The notes: a model not told the origin generated them from the letters alone. Shown: positions 45,342 to 54,781, numbered from the stretch's first letter. The stretch: 64,000 nucleotides of DNA from Oscillatoria sp. FACHB-1407 (GCF_014697545.1 NZ_JACJSA010000003.1:248001-312000), one strand, 5' to 3'. Numbers and translations: made by a program.

Positions 45342-45839
45342 CTAGTAGAGTGCCCGCACAGGTCCTGTCGGTGCTGGAGGCAGTGCGGTGGGTGCAGGAA
45401 TCGTCTCTAAGCCGAAGTCATTGGGCGGAATATTGCTGGTGGTTTCGGTGGCGGGTAACAATAACAAAGAGGTGTCAAATGGATTAGAGACATCGGCCGT
45501 GCGAATCAGGGGATCACTTAATGCCTGTTGAGTGAAAACCTCTCGATACACTCGATTGACCGCTCGACCATCTCCGGCAATATTGTTTTCTGGAAAGGGT
45601 CCAATGATCCAGGTGATATTACCTGGAATGCCACGATTATCGTAAAAGTTTCCACTTCTTCGATAGTAAGCATCTTGAAATGCTTCCCAAATAGCAGGTC
45701 GCTCAGCTGCCTCATTTTGAGGCGTTTCATCGTCTGCATTTTGAGCAACAGCGGCATTCACAAATACCAGTGAGGAGACGATGAATGTGGCTAGACCCAC
45801 TAAGTTTTTTGACCTCACGCCCATAAATTTAACCCTCAA
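45342..45839 (-). CDS. Small secreted protein, function unknown
   Basis: 165 residues. Signal peptide (GLATFIVSSLVFVNAAVAQNA). Mature part: EAFQDAYYRRSGNFYDNRGIPGNITWIIGPFPENNIAGDGRAVNRVYREVFTQQALSDPLIRTADVSNPFDTSLLLLP, and a Pro-rich tail. I recognise no family; its length and context suggest a conserved periplasmic protein. ATG at 45839 (RVKFMG; a later Met is also possible). Confidence 0.8.
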   Translation of the reverse strand: MRVKFMGVRSKNLVGLATFIVSSLVFVNAAVAQNADDETPQNEAAERPAIWEAFQDAYYRRSGNFYDNRGIPGNITWIIGPFPENNIAGDGRAVNRVYREVFTQQALSDPLIRTADVSNPFDTSLLLLPATETTSNIPPNDFGLETIPAPTALPPAPTGPVRALY

Positions 45840-46115
45840 TTTTGCGATAATCGTAACTCATCTTGTTAGGTTTGATCCGATTTTTTTAAAATTATTGTTC
45901 CTAACGATGGAATTTTTTATCTCTACTTAGCAATCGCCAGCAGGATAGATGATCTCACAATTAGTTGGAGGGCATCATTAACAAATGCTCTATTCGATAT
46001 AAAAATAGGGAAGAGCACCTTTGAAGCCAGACTAATTTGTCTTTAGGTGTGTCCTTTGTCTCAGGGTAAATCAATCCAATTAGTAGAACATTTTGGGCTG
46101 TTTTTAGCAGGAAAT

Positions 46116-46670
46116 ATGGGAACTAGAATTCAAGCGATCGCCCTTACCAGTAGTTTTCTCGCGATTGGGTTGCTGACTTCGCCAACCCCACTGCCAGCAA
46201 ATGAGGTAATTCCCTATTACGAGTACAGCCATGGGCTAGCGACTAATCAAAACGGTACGATTGTTGATTTGGGTGACAGCCCTACTCACCTTGAAATTGA
46301 TCTGAGCGATCGCCGATTGACGCTCTATCAGGGCGAGACGCAGCTGAAGTCCTATCCCGTTGCGGTGGGACGACGGGGATGGCGCACCCCAATTGGCAAC
46401 TTTGAAGTAATGCAGAAGATTCAAGACCCAACCTGGGTCAATCCGCTCACTGGACAGGTAGTTGCGGGTGGCTCCGCTAACAATCCTCTGGGGCGTTATT
46501 GGATTGGTTTCTGGACAGACGGTTACAACTGGGTTGGAATGCATGGCACTCCGAACCCTGAATCGGTTGGTAGAGCTGTCTCCCATGGTTGTGTTCGGTT
46601 GTATAACCATGACATTCAAGAACTGTTTGCGATCGTGGAGGTGGGGACTCCGGTGAGGGTTGTGCCGTGA
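46116..46670 (+). CDS. L,D-transpeptidase (YkuD)
   Basis: 184 residues from the ATG at 46116, preceded by AGGAAAT; an upstream GTG at 46047 would add an odd leader. Sec signal (AIALTSSFLAIGLLTSPTPLPA), then YkuD: HLEIDLSDRRLTLYQGETQLKSYPVAVG, and catalytic WVGMHGTPNPESVGRAVSHGCVRLYNHDIQELF with His and Cys. Forms 3-3 peptidoglycan cross-links or attaches proteins, in the periplasm. Followed by STRR-like repeats and a GACGCGATTAATCGCGTC hairpin at ~46726 that may terminate it. Confidence 0.94.
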   Translation: MGTRIQAIALTSSFLAIGLLTSPTPLPANEVIPYYEYSHGLATNQNGTIVDLGDSPTHLEIDLSDRRLTLYQGETQLKSYPVAVGRRGWRTPIGNFEVMQKIQDPTWVNPLTGQVVAGGSANNPLGRYWIGFWTDGYNWVGMHGTPNPESVGRAVSHGCVRLYNHDIQELFAIVEVGTPVRVVP

Positions 46671-46679
46671 GGAGGAGAG

Positions 46680-46849
46680 TGAGGGAGTAGGGAGTGGGGA
46701 GTAGAGAGTAGGGAGTGGGGGAGAGACGCGATTAATCGCGTCTTTACGGTTCACCTATGACGCCATCACGCCATTATCCGTCACCCTATCACCCATTACC
46801 CCATCACTCTAAGACCCTCCCACCCCATCACCCATCCATCCATCACTTT
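46680..46849. repeat. STRR tract with palindrome downstream of the L,D-transpeptidase
   Basis: GGGAGTAGGGAGTGGGG-type purine repeats (46680-46722), the GACGCGATTAATCGCGTC palindrome plus TTTACGGTTCACC (46726-46757), then CCCATCACC-like short repeats to 46849. The 63424-63460 segment contains the same palindrome-plus-GGTTCACC unit inverted. Confidence 0.7.
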
Positions 46850-49800
46850 CTACCAGGGGCTACCTACTAAGGTGAAGGCTGACCAGAAGAAGGGATGATC
46901 TAGCGGAACGGTTTGTTGAGTGGTCAGTTGCGGGGGCAGGGAAATGGAGTCTTCGGTGCCACGGAGTTCTCCTGCTACGAACTGCACGTCTCCCCGGATT
47001 AGGGCGAGTTGGGTCTGGCGGAGGGCTTCAGCTTTAGTTGGTGCAGTTTGCAGTTGCCGATAAAACTCGGTCATAAATGCCAGACTGCCCTCGTCGCTGA
47101 CATACCACAGGCTGGCGAGAGCCGATTTGACTCCTGCTTGCAATGCCAATCCGGCAAAGCCCAGTTCGGCTTGTTCATCTCCCAGGGCAGTGCGGCAGGC
47201 ACTCAAAACCAGCAACTCTACAGGTGGATCGTAAAGGTTGAGCAGGCGTAGCTGATTGAGTTGTAGCCTTTGATCCCAGAGCTGAATGAAGGAGTTGGCG
47301 GGTTGCCCTGGGCGAAACTCTGCATGGGTTGCCAGGTGGACGATCCCAAAACCACGGCGATCGCGCTGGAGTCGCAGGTTGCCCAGGGTAAATGAGTCGT
47401 TGAGGAAAGAAACCCCTGGGCGCGTTGCCGTAATTGCTTCTAATTCGATGGGCACAGCAGGAAGCGCGGCGAAGTTCTCAAATTCTGACGCTCCCATTGC
47501 TAGCAGTTGCACGTTGTTGAGATTGACATAGCTGGTATCAATCAGACTAATGCTGGGCATCAGATTGATGCTGTATTGCTCAATCAGAAACCGCTCTCCA
47601 TCGTGGAGAGCTGCTATGGGGAGCGATCGCAGTCCGAAATCCATAATGAAGGACAGGGTTTGGATCTCGTTGGCAGCAAGGTCAGGTTGAATGGGTGCAA
47701 TTAACCATTCATAGAGTTGTTGGGCAGTGGTGAGATAGTCGCTTGTTCGTGTGCCGAAGCGATCGGTGATTTGACTGCGAAAGCGATCGGCAACACGCCG
47801 AACTTGAGCACGGGTAACATCGGGAATGCGCTTACGAATCGGTTCGCCCGTTGCCGTAATGATGAGTAACTCAAGCTGATCATTGTCACGTGCCTGCAAC
47901 AAGACAGTTGCTTCTGATCCAAGGGGATCGCCCTGGAGATATCGCTTGTATTGTTGAATGGCGTTTGTTTCCAGGGTTTCGTAGCTTAGCTCATTCGGCA
48001 GATCCGCTGGTACGAAGCTGATGTAGATGAGGGCTGTTTTGACCTGAGTGGCGGTTTGCAAATTGAACAGCGTGTTGCGAACTAGATTGAAGTCCTTTAC
48101 CTGAAACAGTTCAGCAGGTAAGGATGGCGAGAAGTAGGGGTTGTCGTTGCCACGGATGGGCGAACTGTCAGGATTCAGGGGTGGAACGGGTGCGATGTCG
48201 GGTGGGCAATTGGGAGGACATTGCAGGGATGGCGGTGGTGGCGGTGGCGGCGGTGGCGGTGGCGGTAGTGGTGGTCGCGGATCGTCATTGGTCAGAATTT
48301 GAATATTGCCCTGAGTGAAATCACCCTGTAGCGTTCGGGGAGGAACGGCAGGGAGAGTGGTGCTGCCACTGGTGATGCTTCCCTGGGTGCCGTTAGTGGT
48401 CGCGTTGCCAACGATAAAGGGGGTGCGATCGCCCCCTCCATGTTGAATTGTGATTGCCCCACCCGTGTTGCCTGCGGTCGAGATGCTTGCCAGAATGCCA
48501 TTGCGATCGCGAAAGCTGCCCAGTGCTCTAAAAAATTGTCGCGTCACGATGTTGACGGTGCCACCATTACCCGACCCACTCTGAGCGTTGATTGTGTTGA
48601 CCTGCACATCTCCATTGGGGTCAAGGCTGACATCTCCGGCGTCGCCACTAGCGGATTGAGTGTCGATATCCCTCGTGGTGATGCGGTCTTGTGCGATTAC
48701 AGTAACGTTTCCCGCATTGCTGGAGGCACGGGTGCGAATACTACCTGCCTGAACCAAGCCCTGTCGAGCCGTCAAAACTACATCACCACCTGTGCCACTA
48801 CTTGCCGTTGCTAGAGTGTCACCATTGAGGGTGATCGAACCATCGCGACTGGTAGCGGTAATGGCACCTGCTGCCCCTGTTTCAGTTGAGGTGTTGAGTT
48901 GATTGGTGAAGATATCTCCGGTGGCCGTAATGGCGATCGCCCCTCCATCATTGACGCCTTCGTTAGCGGTGGTAATTGACCCTGCGCGAGTATCAACGAT
49001 ACCGTTTTGGCTGGTGAGGGTGATGGCTCGCGAGGGATTGTTAATGTCTCCGGTGAGGAGAGAGGTTCCTGCCAGCAGGGTAATCGTGGCATTATCTAAA
49101 CCCAGAATGCTGCTTCCGGTGGTGTCAATTGAGCCGAGGGGCGATCGCACGGTTAAGGGATCGCTGACCTGTATAGTTTCCCTCAGGGTGATTGCTCCGC
49201 TGCCATTGGCACGTCCGATGGTGATGCTGTTGAAACCATTCAAGTCGTTTAACAAGGTGCCGAGGTCAAGTACGCCAGTGATAGGACTGGTATTGCCCAG
49301 AGCGATCGCCCGACTGGGAGCAAACGGCTGGATGGTCAGATTTCCGCTGCCTAACAAAGTAGCATCGGCACTTCGGGTCAGGTCATCGGTGGTGATGGTG
49401 ATACTCCCCGTACCAGCGTTGATGGGATCAGCCAACGCAATGCTGTTGTTGGTTGCACTCGTCACCGTGAGGGTAATGTCTCCTCCATCGGAGTTAATTG
49501 GCTCAAGTGCCACAATCCCCTCCTGCTCAACGTTGTTGGCTGTGAGGGTAATATCTCCACCTCCAGAGTTTAAGGGTGCGTCCGATCCCAGGCTAATGCC
49601 GCGATCGCCCTGAAAGTCTGGCACTCCAATTGCGGAGGTTGATTCCCCTGTGATTTGAATGTCACCCCCACCTGAGTTAATCGGGCTGAGAATCGAGGCT
49701 CCAATGCCAGAGGCAAAAGTATTGCTAGAATTGCGTCCCCGAATCGTGACATCTCCCCCATTCGTGGTGATGAACTGCCCCGTATCCACCCTGACGGCTC

Positions 49801-51454
49801 CAGAACCGGAATTGTCGTTGTCGCCAATTAGCGTCAGGTTGCCGCCTTGCGTTGTGATGGTCGTATTTACTGCAATGTTGTTATTGGCTAAGGCCGTCAA
49901 GCCGACGCCAGCCGTCTGAATATTGATGGGAGAGCGAAAGGTAATGTTGTTGGTTGCTTGCAGCGTCACATTGGTGAGGGCATTGTTGATCAGTGCCACA
50001 TCTAACGTATTGGGAGCAATATCCGGATCAGTCAACTCATCCACCTGGCTCAGGGCTGTAAAGGCAGTCGGTCCGATGCTGGGAGTTACAACGTCAATAT
50101 CGGTCGGGTCGAGCAACAGTGTTCCGGTAATTCCATCGGGGGCGAGGGTGTTGACGGTTCCCTGAAATGCCAGGTTTTGTAGCCCGGAAACTTCGACAAA
50201 GCCACCATTGCCACCCCACTCGCCACCACGAGCCGTGATGCTGCCGTCAAACCGAGTGGTCTGGTCTGCCCAGACGATCGCCCTCCCCGCATCGGCTCGA
50301 TCGCCCGGAAAGAGAGAAATGCCATCCACGTTGAGGCGTGTTGCCGAATCGAGGTAAGTGATCTGGGCGTTGGGAAGATTGCCGTTGCCCTGGTAGTCAC
50401 CGCCAATACGAATCGTCCCGCCTTGAACTGGGCTAGAGGCATCGAGGGTAGCCGCAAGCAGGGCAATGCGATCGCCCACGACATTAATTTCAGGTTGAGA
50501 AGCTGGAGTCATCCCATTAGCCGCATCCAGGGTTCCTGAAACAATGGCGGTTCCGGGAATTGGGGTAATCGCGGTGTCTGATCCGGTGAGTTGTAGCGTG
50601 CCGTCCGCATTGACAATGAGTTGCGTAGCCGTTTCAATCGTTCCCCCGGTGAGCAATTCCGGCAGTGACAAGGGTGTAAAGGGCAGGGCAGGCTCCGCTA
50701 AATCACTACTCTCCTGAGTCTCTAGCTCCAGGCTCAACAGCATTCCCGATTGACTCAACCGGACTCGGCTTTCTCCAGGCACAGCGGCGATCGTGATATC
50801 TCCTCCGGGGGCTGATAGCGTTCCTGCATTGAGAACGGTGCCACCGATCAGGGTCAACTGCTCACCCGGATTAACCGTCAGCGTCCCGAAATTGACAACT
50901 GCTCCTGGTTCAGGGGTGTTGAAAACAAAGCTGGTCGGCTCTCCTACCAGGTTGGCGTAATCATTGGAGCCAAACGCACTCCAGGAGCGGGGTGAAGCAG
51001 TTTCCTCTTCGAGGTAACCGCCAAACCCAATGCCTGTAGCTGTCGTTGCGGTAAAGGACGCGGGAATGTCGAGCCGAGCATTGGCTCCAAACAAAATTCC
51101 GGCGGGGTTGATGAGATACAAATCAGAAGTGCCACCAGTGACCCGCAACAATCCATCAATCACCGATGGATCACCCCCCGTCACCCGTCCGAGAATGGCT
51201 TGAATCTGCGGGTTCGTCAGAAAATTAGCGACCTCATCAGCCCGCAACCCAAACCGCTCAAAGCTATGGAACAAATTTTGCCCATCGCCCGACAAGCGAC
51301 CACCGCGAATGGTATGCACACCGCCCGATCGCTCAACGACACTGTCAGTGCCATCTGGTGCAGCCGTAATGGACTGAGCAAGAGAGTTATGGGGAGCGAT
51401 CGCCACGCTGGAGGCAACAATTAGTGAAATCCAAAGCAGATCTGTCCTTGTCAT
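46850..51454 (-). CDS. Secreted CHAT-domain protein with TPS (filamentous haemagglutinin) N-terminus
   Basis: 1534 residues. Signal peptide (WISLIVASSVAIAPHNSLAQS), then the two-partner-secretion (TPS) domain with GLRADEVANFLTNPQIQAILGRVTGG, LYLINPAGILFGANARLDIPASFTATTA. A long beta-helix repeat region follows (many IT-x-GG-x-IT-like strands), then a Pro run (~1065), and a CHAT caspase-like domain at ~1230-1534 with VHLATHAEF (His ~1375) and LSACRTALGD (Cys ~1417). CHAT proteases cut after defined residues; in such cyanobacterial fusions the target is unknown. No TpsB-type transporter gene is next to it. Start at 51454. Confidence 0.94.
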   Translation of the reverse strand: MTRTDLLWISLIVASSVAIAPHNSLAQSITAAPDGTDSVVERSGGVHTIRGGRLSGDGQNLFHSFERFGLRADEVANFLTNPQIQAILGRVTGGDPSVIDGLLRVTGGTSDLYLINPAGILFGANARLDIPASFTATTATGIGFGGYLEEETASPRSWSAFGSNDYANLVGEPTSFVFNTPEPGAVVNFGTLTVNPGEQLTLIGGTVLNAGTLSAPGGDITIAAVPGESRVRLSQSGMLLSLELETQESSDLAEPALPFTPLSLPELLTGGTIETATQLIVNADGTLQLTGSDTAITPIPGTAIVSGTLDAANGMTPASQPEINVVGDRIALLAATLDASSPVQGGTIRIGGDYQGNGNLPNAQITYLDSATRLNVDGISLFPGDRADAGRAIVWADQTTRFDGSITARGGEWGGNGGFVEVSGLQNLAFQGTVNTLAPDGITGTLLLDPTDIDVVTPSIGPTAFTALSQVDELTDPDIAPNTLDVALINNALTNVTLQATNNITFRSPINIQTAGVGLTALANNNIAVNTTITTQGGNLTLIGDNDNSGSGAVRVDTGQFITTNGGDVTIRGRNSSNTFASGIGASILSPINSGGGDIQITGESTSAIGVPDFQGDRGISLGSDAPLNSGGGDITLTANNVEQEGIVALEPINSDGGDITLTVTSATNNSIALADPINAGTGSITITTDDLTRSADATLLGSGNLTIQPFAPSRAIALGNTSPITGVLDLGTLLNDLNGFNSITIGRANGSGAITLRETIQVSDPLTVRSPLGSIDTTGSSILGLDNATITLLAGTSLLTGDINNPSRAITLTSQNGIVDTRAGSITTANEGVNDGGAIAITATGDIFTNQLNTSTETGAAGAITATSRDGSITLNGDTLATASSGTGGDVVLTARQGLVQAGSIRTRASSNAGNVTVIAQDRITTRDIDTQSASGDAGDVSLDPNGDVQVNTINAQSGSGNGGTVNIVTRQFFRALGSFRDRNGILASISTAGNTGGAITIQHGGGDRTPFIVGNATTNGTQGSITSGSTTLPAVPPRTLQGDFTQGNIQILTNDDPRPPLPPPPPPPPPPPPSLQCPPNCPPDIAPVPPLNPDSSPIRGNDNPYFSPSLPAELFQVKDFNLVRNTLFNLQTATQVKTALIYISFVPADLPNELSYETLETNAIQQYKRYLQGDPLGSEATVLLQARDNDQLELLIITATGEPIRKRIPDVTRAQVRRVADRFRSQITDRFGTRTSDYLTTAQQLYEWLIAPIQPDLAANEIQTLSFIMDFGLRSLPIAALHDGERFLIEQYSINLMPSISLIDTSYVNLNNVQLLAMGASEFENFAALPAVPIELEAITATRPGVSFLNDSFTLGNLRLQRDRRGFGIVHLATHAEFRPGQPANSFIQLWDQRLQLNQLRLLNLYDPPVELLVLSACRTALGDEQAELGFAGLALQAGVKSALASLWYVSDEGSLAFMTEFYRQLQTAPTKAEALRQTQLALIRGDVQFVAGELRGTEDSISLPPQLTTQQTVPLDHPFFWSAFTLVGSPW

Positions 51455-51605
51455 AGTTGCCCCTAATCCTCACACGAGAGAATTTTACTGGTGGATGCAG
51501 TTTGTAAGAAGTACCCACTTGGGGTATTTACAGGGGTAGTACCAAGGCATGTTCTGAAGCTCCTTTCGGGGAGCATTGTCCCCAAGATTCAGGATTTTCA
51601 ATAGA

Positions 51606-51773
51606 TTAACGTCAGTTCGGGTTAAGAGCCTGGCGAATAAATTCGCGTCTACTAGAGCAAAGTCCGCCGTCGCGGACTCCGGAAATGGCAGGATTTGACG
51701 AACCGACGCAGGTTGGTTTTGCTCTAATAGCGGCGGTTTTAACCGCCGAAATCCTGACCCGAATTCACATTAG
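51606..51773 (-). repeat. 167-bp interspersed repeat
   Basis: Reverse orientation; CCGGAAATGGCAGG and GGCGGTTTTAACCGCC match the copy at 19716. Confidence 0.85.
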
Positions 51774-51822
51774 ATTAGGGCTAACAGATAGCAACCCATG
51801 GGCAGGGGGGCAACGCTTTTGA

Positions 51823-51999
51823 AATTTGCGGTCTGGGCAACTGGTTGCCAATCCGGGTAGTGTGGGTGTTCCCACTGACGATGACGATGCTCCCAATTAT
51901 CACGCCATGCAGAACTATTCACCTCTGGCATCCTACGCGGTGCTGGAACAGCAGGGCAACCGATGGCAAGTGAACTTAAGGTCGAGAAGATTGGGCTGA
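51823..51999 (+). pseudogene. 3' remnant of a calcineurin-like metallophosphoesterase gene
   Basis: A 58-codon open stretch after a TGA reads SGQLVANPGSVGVPTDDDDAP, then SYAVLEQQGNRWQVNLRSRR, and stops. NPGSVGxPxDDDAPxYxxYAVLE followed by WQVNLR resembles the C-terminal end of YfcE/MJ0936-type phosphodiesterases. The 5' part is missing; the 167-bp repeat abuts it and the 115-bp element follows. Confidence 0.6.
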
Positions 52000-52033
52000 T
52001 TGGATTACAACAGGACGAGTCGCAGCCGCCTAG

Positions 52034-52148
52034 TATAGCGATCGCCAAAACCATTAGGACATTGAATTTGAGTCTTGCCGAGAGAGCCGCGATTAATCGC
52101 ATCTGTCCTGTTGAGTGTCGCGTCTTAACTGAGGTGACTACGGCTATA
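52034..52148 (+). mobile_element. 115-bp TATAGC-ended element, copy 2
   Basis: Same length and ends as 42187-42301, with scattered mostly transition differences. Confidence 0.8.
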
Positions 52149-52567
52149 CCTTACGAAACTATTGAGAACTGTAACAGCAGATTGCGATCGCTTAGTGACG
52201 TGAATTTTCCTAACTACGATCTTAGATCAGGTTAAGAAAGCGGTAATCTGAAATTAAGCCAGTCAAGTTGCTAATACCAAACTCTATCGATACACGGTTT
52301 GACATTAGCTCATCAACTCTCAACAAGAATTACATCCCGTTTGGCTGGTTTAGCAGTTAGAAATGCTTCGTCTCATCCTTCAGCTATCGGCACTGTGTCC
52401 ACCTGGCTCTTTACCCTGGTTCTCTACAGTTTTGCAACCAAGTTGTAGCCAAACCCTCTATCTTTAACTCATCTGTTGATGGCTGAACCTCCGGTTTAGA
52501 GTGAGCTATTGCTTTGCAAATAGCTTGAACTTAATCACAATTTCTCATCAGTGAAAGTGAGGTTTTT

Positions 52568-54598
52568 ATGAGTGCAAACGTGCTTTCCGGCTCACGAAAT
52601 GTGGCGATCGTGGGACCGTATCTCAGTGGCAAAACAACCTTGTTAGAAAGTATTTTGTCTGTCACAGGAGCCATTTCTCGTAAAGGAAAAGTCGCTGACC
52701 GTAATACCGTGGGTGATAGCTCGACCGAAGCCCGCGATCGCCAAATGAGTGTTGAGTTGAATGCCGCCAGTACCGATTATGGCGGCATTCGTTTTACATT
52801 CCTCGATTGTCCCGGTTCCGTTGAGTTTGTTCAGGAAACTTACAACGCACTGATTGGGGTAGATGCGGCGATCGTGGTGTGTGAACCCGACGCCAATCGC
52901 GTGTTGACCCTGGCTCCATTGCTTCAGTTTCTCGACAATTGGGAAATTCCCCATTTAGTCTTTATTAATAAGATGGATCGCGCTCAGGGCAATTTTGCGG
53001 AGATTCTCCAGGCGTTAAAAGGAGTCTCTAGCCGTCCCCTGGTGCTGCACCAATATCCCATCGGGCAAGGCGAGTACCTCACAGGTTTCATCGATCTCGT
53101 CACCGAGCAAGCCTATCAATACCATCCCGGAGCACCCGCCGATCCGATTCCTTTGCCTGCTGACCTGGAAGACCAGGAGCAAGCGGCTCGACTGGAAATG
53201 CTCGAAACCCTGGCAGATTTTGACGATCACCTGCTAGAAGAACTGTTGGAAGAGATTAACCCTACAGAAGACGAAATTTTACAAGACCTGAAGATGGAGT
53301 TGGGTGCAGACCTGATTGTGCCCGTGTTTGTGGGTGTCGCAGAGCAAGACTTTGGCGTGCGTCCGTTGCTCAATGCCCTGCTACGAGAAGCACCCGATGC
53401 TCAATCTACGATTGAACGACGCGGTATTACCCTGGAAGACGCTCAAGCTCCACTGGCGCAAGTGCTCAAGACCTATTTCACTCCTCAAGGCGGCAAGCTG
53501 TCCCTCGTGCGGGTTTGGCAGGGCACGTTGACCGATGGTATGACGCTCAACGGCATTCGGGTTGGCGGTATTTATCAACTCGCTGGGCAACAACAGCAGA
53601 GCATTCCCCAGGCTCCCGCTGGTAGCATCGTCGCCTTGGGTCGATTGGAAGGCATCAAAACCGGAGATACCCTCAACACCGATGCTCAACTGGTGGATAT
53701 GTTGCCCAAGGCAGAACGGTTGAATCCAGTCTATGCGCTGGCGATCGCCGCTGAAAAGCGCAGTGATGAAGTGAAGCTGAGTACTGCCATCAACAAACTG
53801 CTGGAAGAAGACCCATCTCTCTTCTGGGAGCAACACGGGGATACTCATGAGGTGATCTTGTGGGGACAGGGCGACATTCACCTGCAAGTCGCGCTCGATC
53901 GCTTGCGCCGCAAATATAACCTGCCGATGAACACCCACCTACCCCAGGTGCCTTACAAGGAGACCATCCGCAAAGCAAGCTCTGCGATACACGGACGCTA
54001 TAAGCATCAAACCGGAGGACACGGACAGTTTGGTGATGTCTATCTGGACATCAAACCACTGGCACGGGGCGAAGGCTTCACCTTTAAAGAAACGATTGTC
54101 GGTGGAGTGGTGCCTAAGCAATACATTCCTGGCGTTGAGATGGGCGTGCGGGAATATCTGGGGCATGGTCCCCTCGGCTACCCGGTGGTGGATGTATTGG
54201 TGACACTAACCAACGGTTCCTATCATGGCGTGGACAGTTCAGAGCAAGCCTTTAAGCAAGCGGCTCGATTGGCAATGCAAGAAGGCATGCCCAAGTGTGA
54301 ACCCACCTTGCTAGAACCGATTGTGGCAATCACGATCAATGTGCCGTCTGACTTCACCTCAAAAGTGTTGCGGCTGTTGAGTGGTCGGCGTGGGCAAATT
54401 CTGGGTTATGACAGCAAACCCAACTGGCGCGGTTGGGATCAGGTCTTAGCTCACCTGCCTCAAGCCGAAATGCACACACTGATTGTCGAGTTGCGATCGC
54501 TCACCATGGGCGTTGGCTTCTTTGACTGGCAGTTCGACCACCTGCAAGAAGTGCCTGACAAAGTGATGGAGCGGGTACTCGCAAAGAACGGCAAGTAA
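52568..54598 (+). CDS. EF-G-like translational GTPase paralogue
   Basis: 676 residues with the EF-G domain order. G1 is AIVGPYLSGKTTLLESIL (not the usual AHIDAGKTT), G3 DCPGSVEFVQ, G4 FINKMDRAQG. Domains II-V follow (LVRVWQGTL, PYKETIRKASSAIHGRYKHQTGGHGQFGDVYLDIKP, EGMPKCEPTLLEPIVAITINVPSDFTSKVLRLLSGRRGQILGYD). The canonical effector loop RTIGxTxT-like is not evident (DSSTEARDRQMSVELNAAS). Probably an EF-G-like factor of unknown ribosomal role, beside a standard EF-G elsewhere. ATG 52568, GAGGT upstream. Confidence 0.88.
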   Translation: MSANVLSGSRNVAIVGPYLSGKTTLLESILSVTGAISRKGKVADRNTVGDSSTEARDRQMSVELNAASTDYGGIRFTFLDCPGSVEFVQETYNALIGVDAAIVVCEPDANRVLTLAPLLQFLDNWEIPHLVFINKMDRAQGNFAEILQALKGVSSRPLVLHQYPIGQGEYLTGFIDLVTEQAYQYHPGAPADPIPLPADLEDQEQAARLEMLETLADFDDHLLEELLEEINPTEDEILQDLKMELGADLIVPVFVGVAEQDFGVRPLLNALLREAPDAQSTIERRGITLEDAQAPLAQVLKTYFTPQGGKLSLVRVWQGTLTDGMTLNGIRVGGIYQLAGQQQQSIPQAPAGSIVALGRLEGIKTGDTLNTDAQLVDMLPKAERLNPVYALAIAAEKRSDEVKLSTAINKLLEEDPSLFWEQHGDTHEVILWGQGDIHLQVALDRLRRKYNLPMNTHLPQVPYKETIRKASSAIHGRYKHQTGGHGQFGDVYLDIKPLARGEGFTFKETIVGGVVPKQYIPGVEMGVREYLGHGPLGYPVVDVLVTLTNGSYHGVDSSEQAFKQAARLAMQEGMPKCEPTLLEPIVAITINVPSDFTSKVLRLLSGRRGQILGYDSKPNWRGWDQVLAHLPQAEMHTLIVELRSLTMGVGFFDWQFDHLQEVPDKVMERVLAKNGK

Positions 54599-54781
54599 GG
54601 AGGAAAAGATAAAGGATAAGGGATAAAGGGATGAAGGATAAAAACTAGTGGTCAATTGTCAATCGTCAATTGCCATTCGTTTTTTCCTTCATCCCCCGTC
54701 CTTTATTATTCTTTCCTTTTCATCCTTTAACCTTCTATCTTTTATCCTTCAATCCCCTACTCTCTACTCCCTTACTCCCCT
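54599..54781. repeat. STRR tract between two convergent genes
   Basis: AAGGATAAAGGATAAG-type purine repeats, GTCAATTGTCAATCGTCAATTG, then CATCCTTTAACC-type pyrimidine repeats. Confidence 0.6.

Larger units (their letters stand above)
51455..52567. other. Long intergenic region with repeats and a gene remnant
   Basis: Contains a 167-bp repeat (51606-51773), a metallophosphoesterase-like remnant (51823-51999), a 115-bp element (52034-52148) and then ~400 bases of unremarkable sequence up to the EF-G-like start, which has GTGAGGT ahead. Confidence 0.7.

Noticed and set aside
48224-48280. Long GGC/GGT-type repeat (GGCGGTGGCGGT), looking like a microsatellite or a glycine-rich ORF on the plus strand
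   Set aside because: It is the coding sequence of the polyproline hinge in the minus-strand TPS-CHAT protein.
48903-49613. Long plus-strand ORF opposite the TPS-CHAT gene (236 codons)
   Set aside because: Shadow frame of the repetitive beta-helix region; no homology pattern, and the minus-strand frame is clearly coding.
51770-52102. Minus-strand ORF of 110 codons with a lipoprotein-like leader
   Set aside because: Overlaps the phosphoesterase remnant and the 115-bp repeat; low-quality sequence with no convincing start or conservation. The plus-strand remnant explains the region better.
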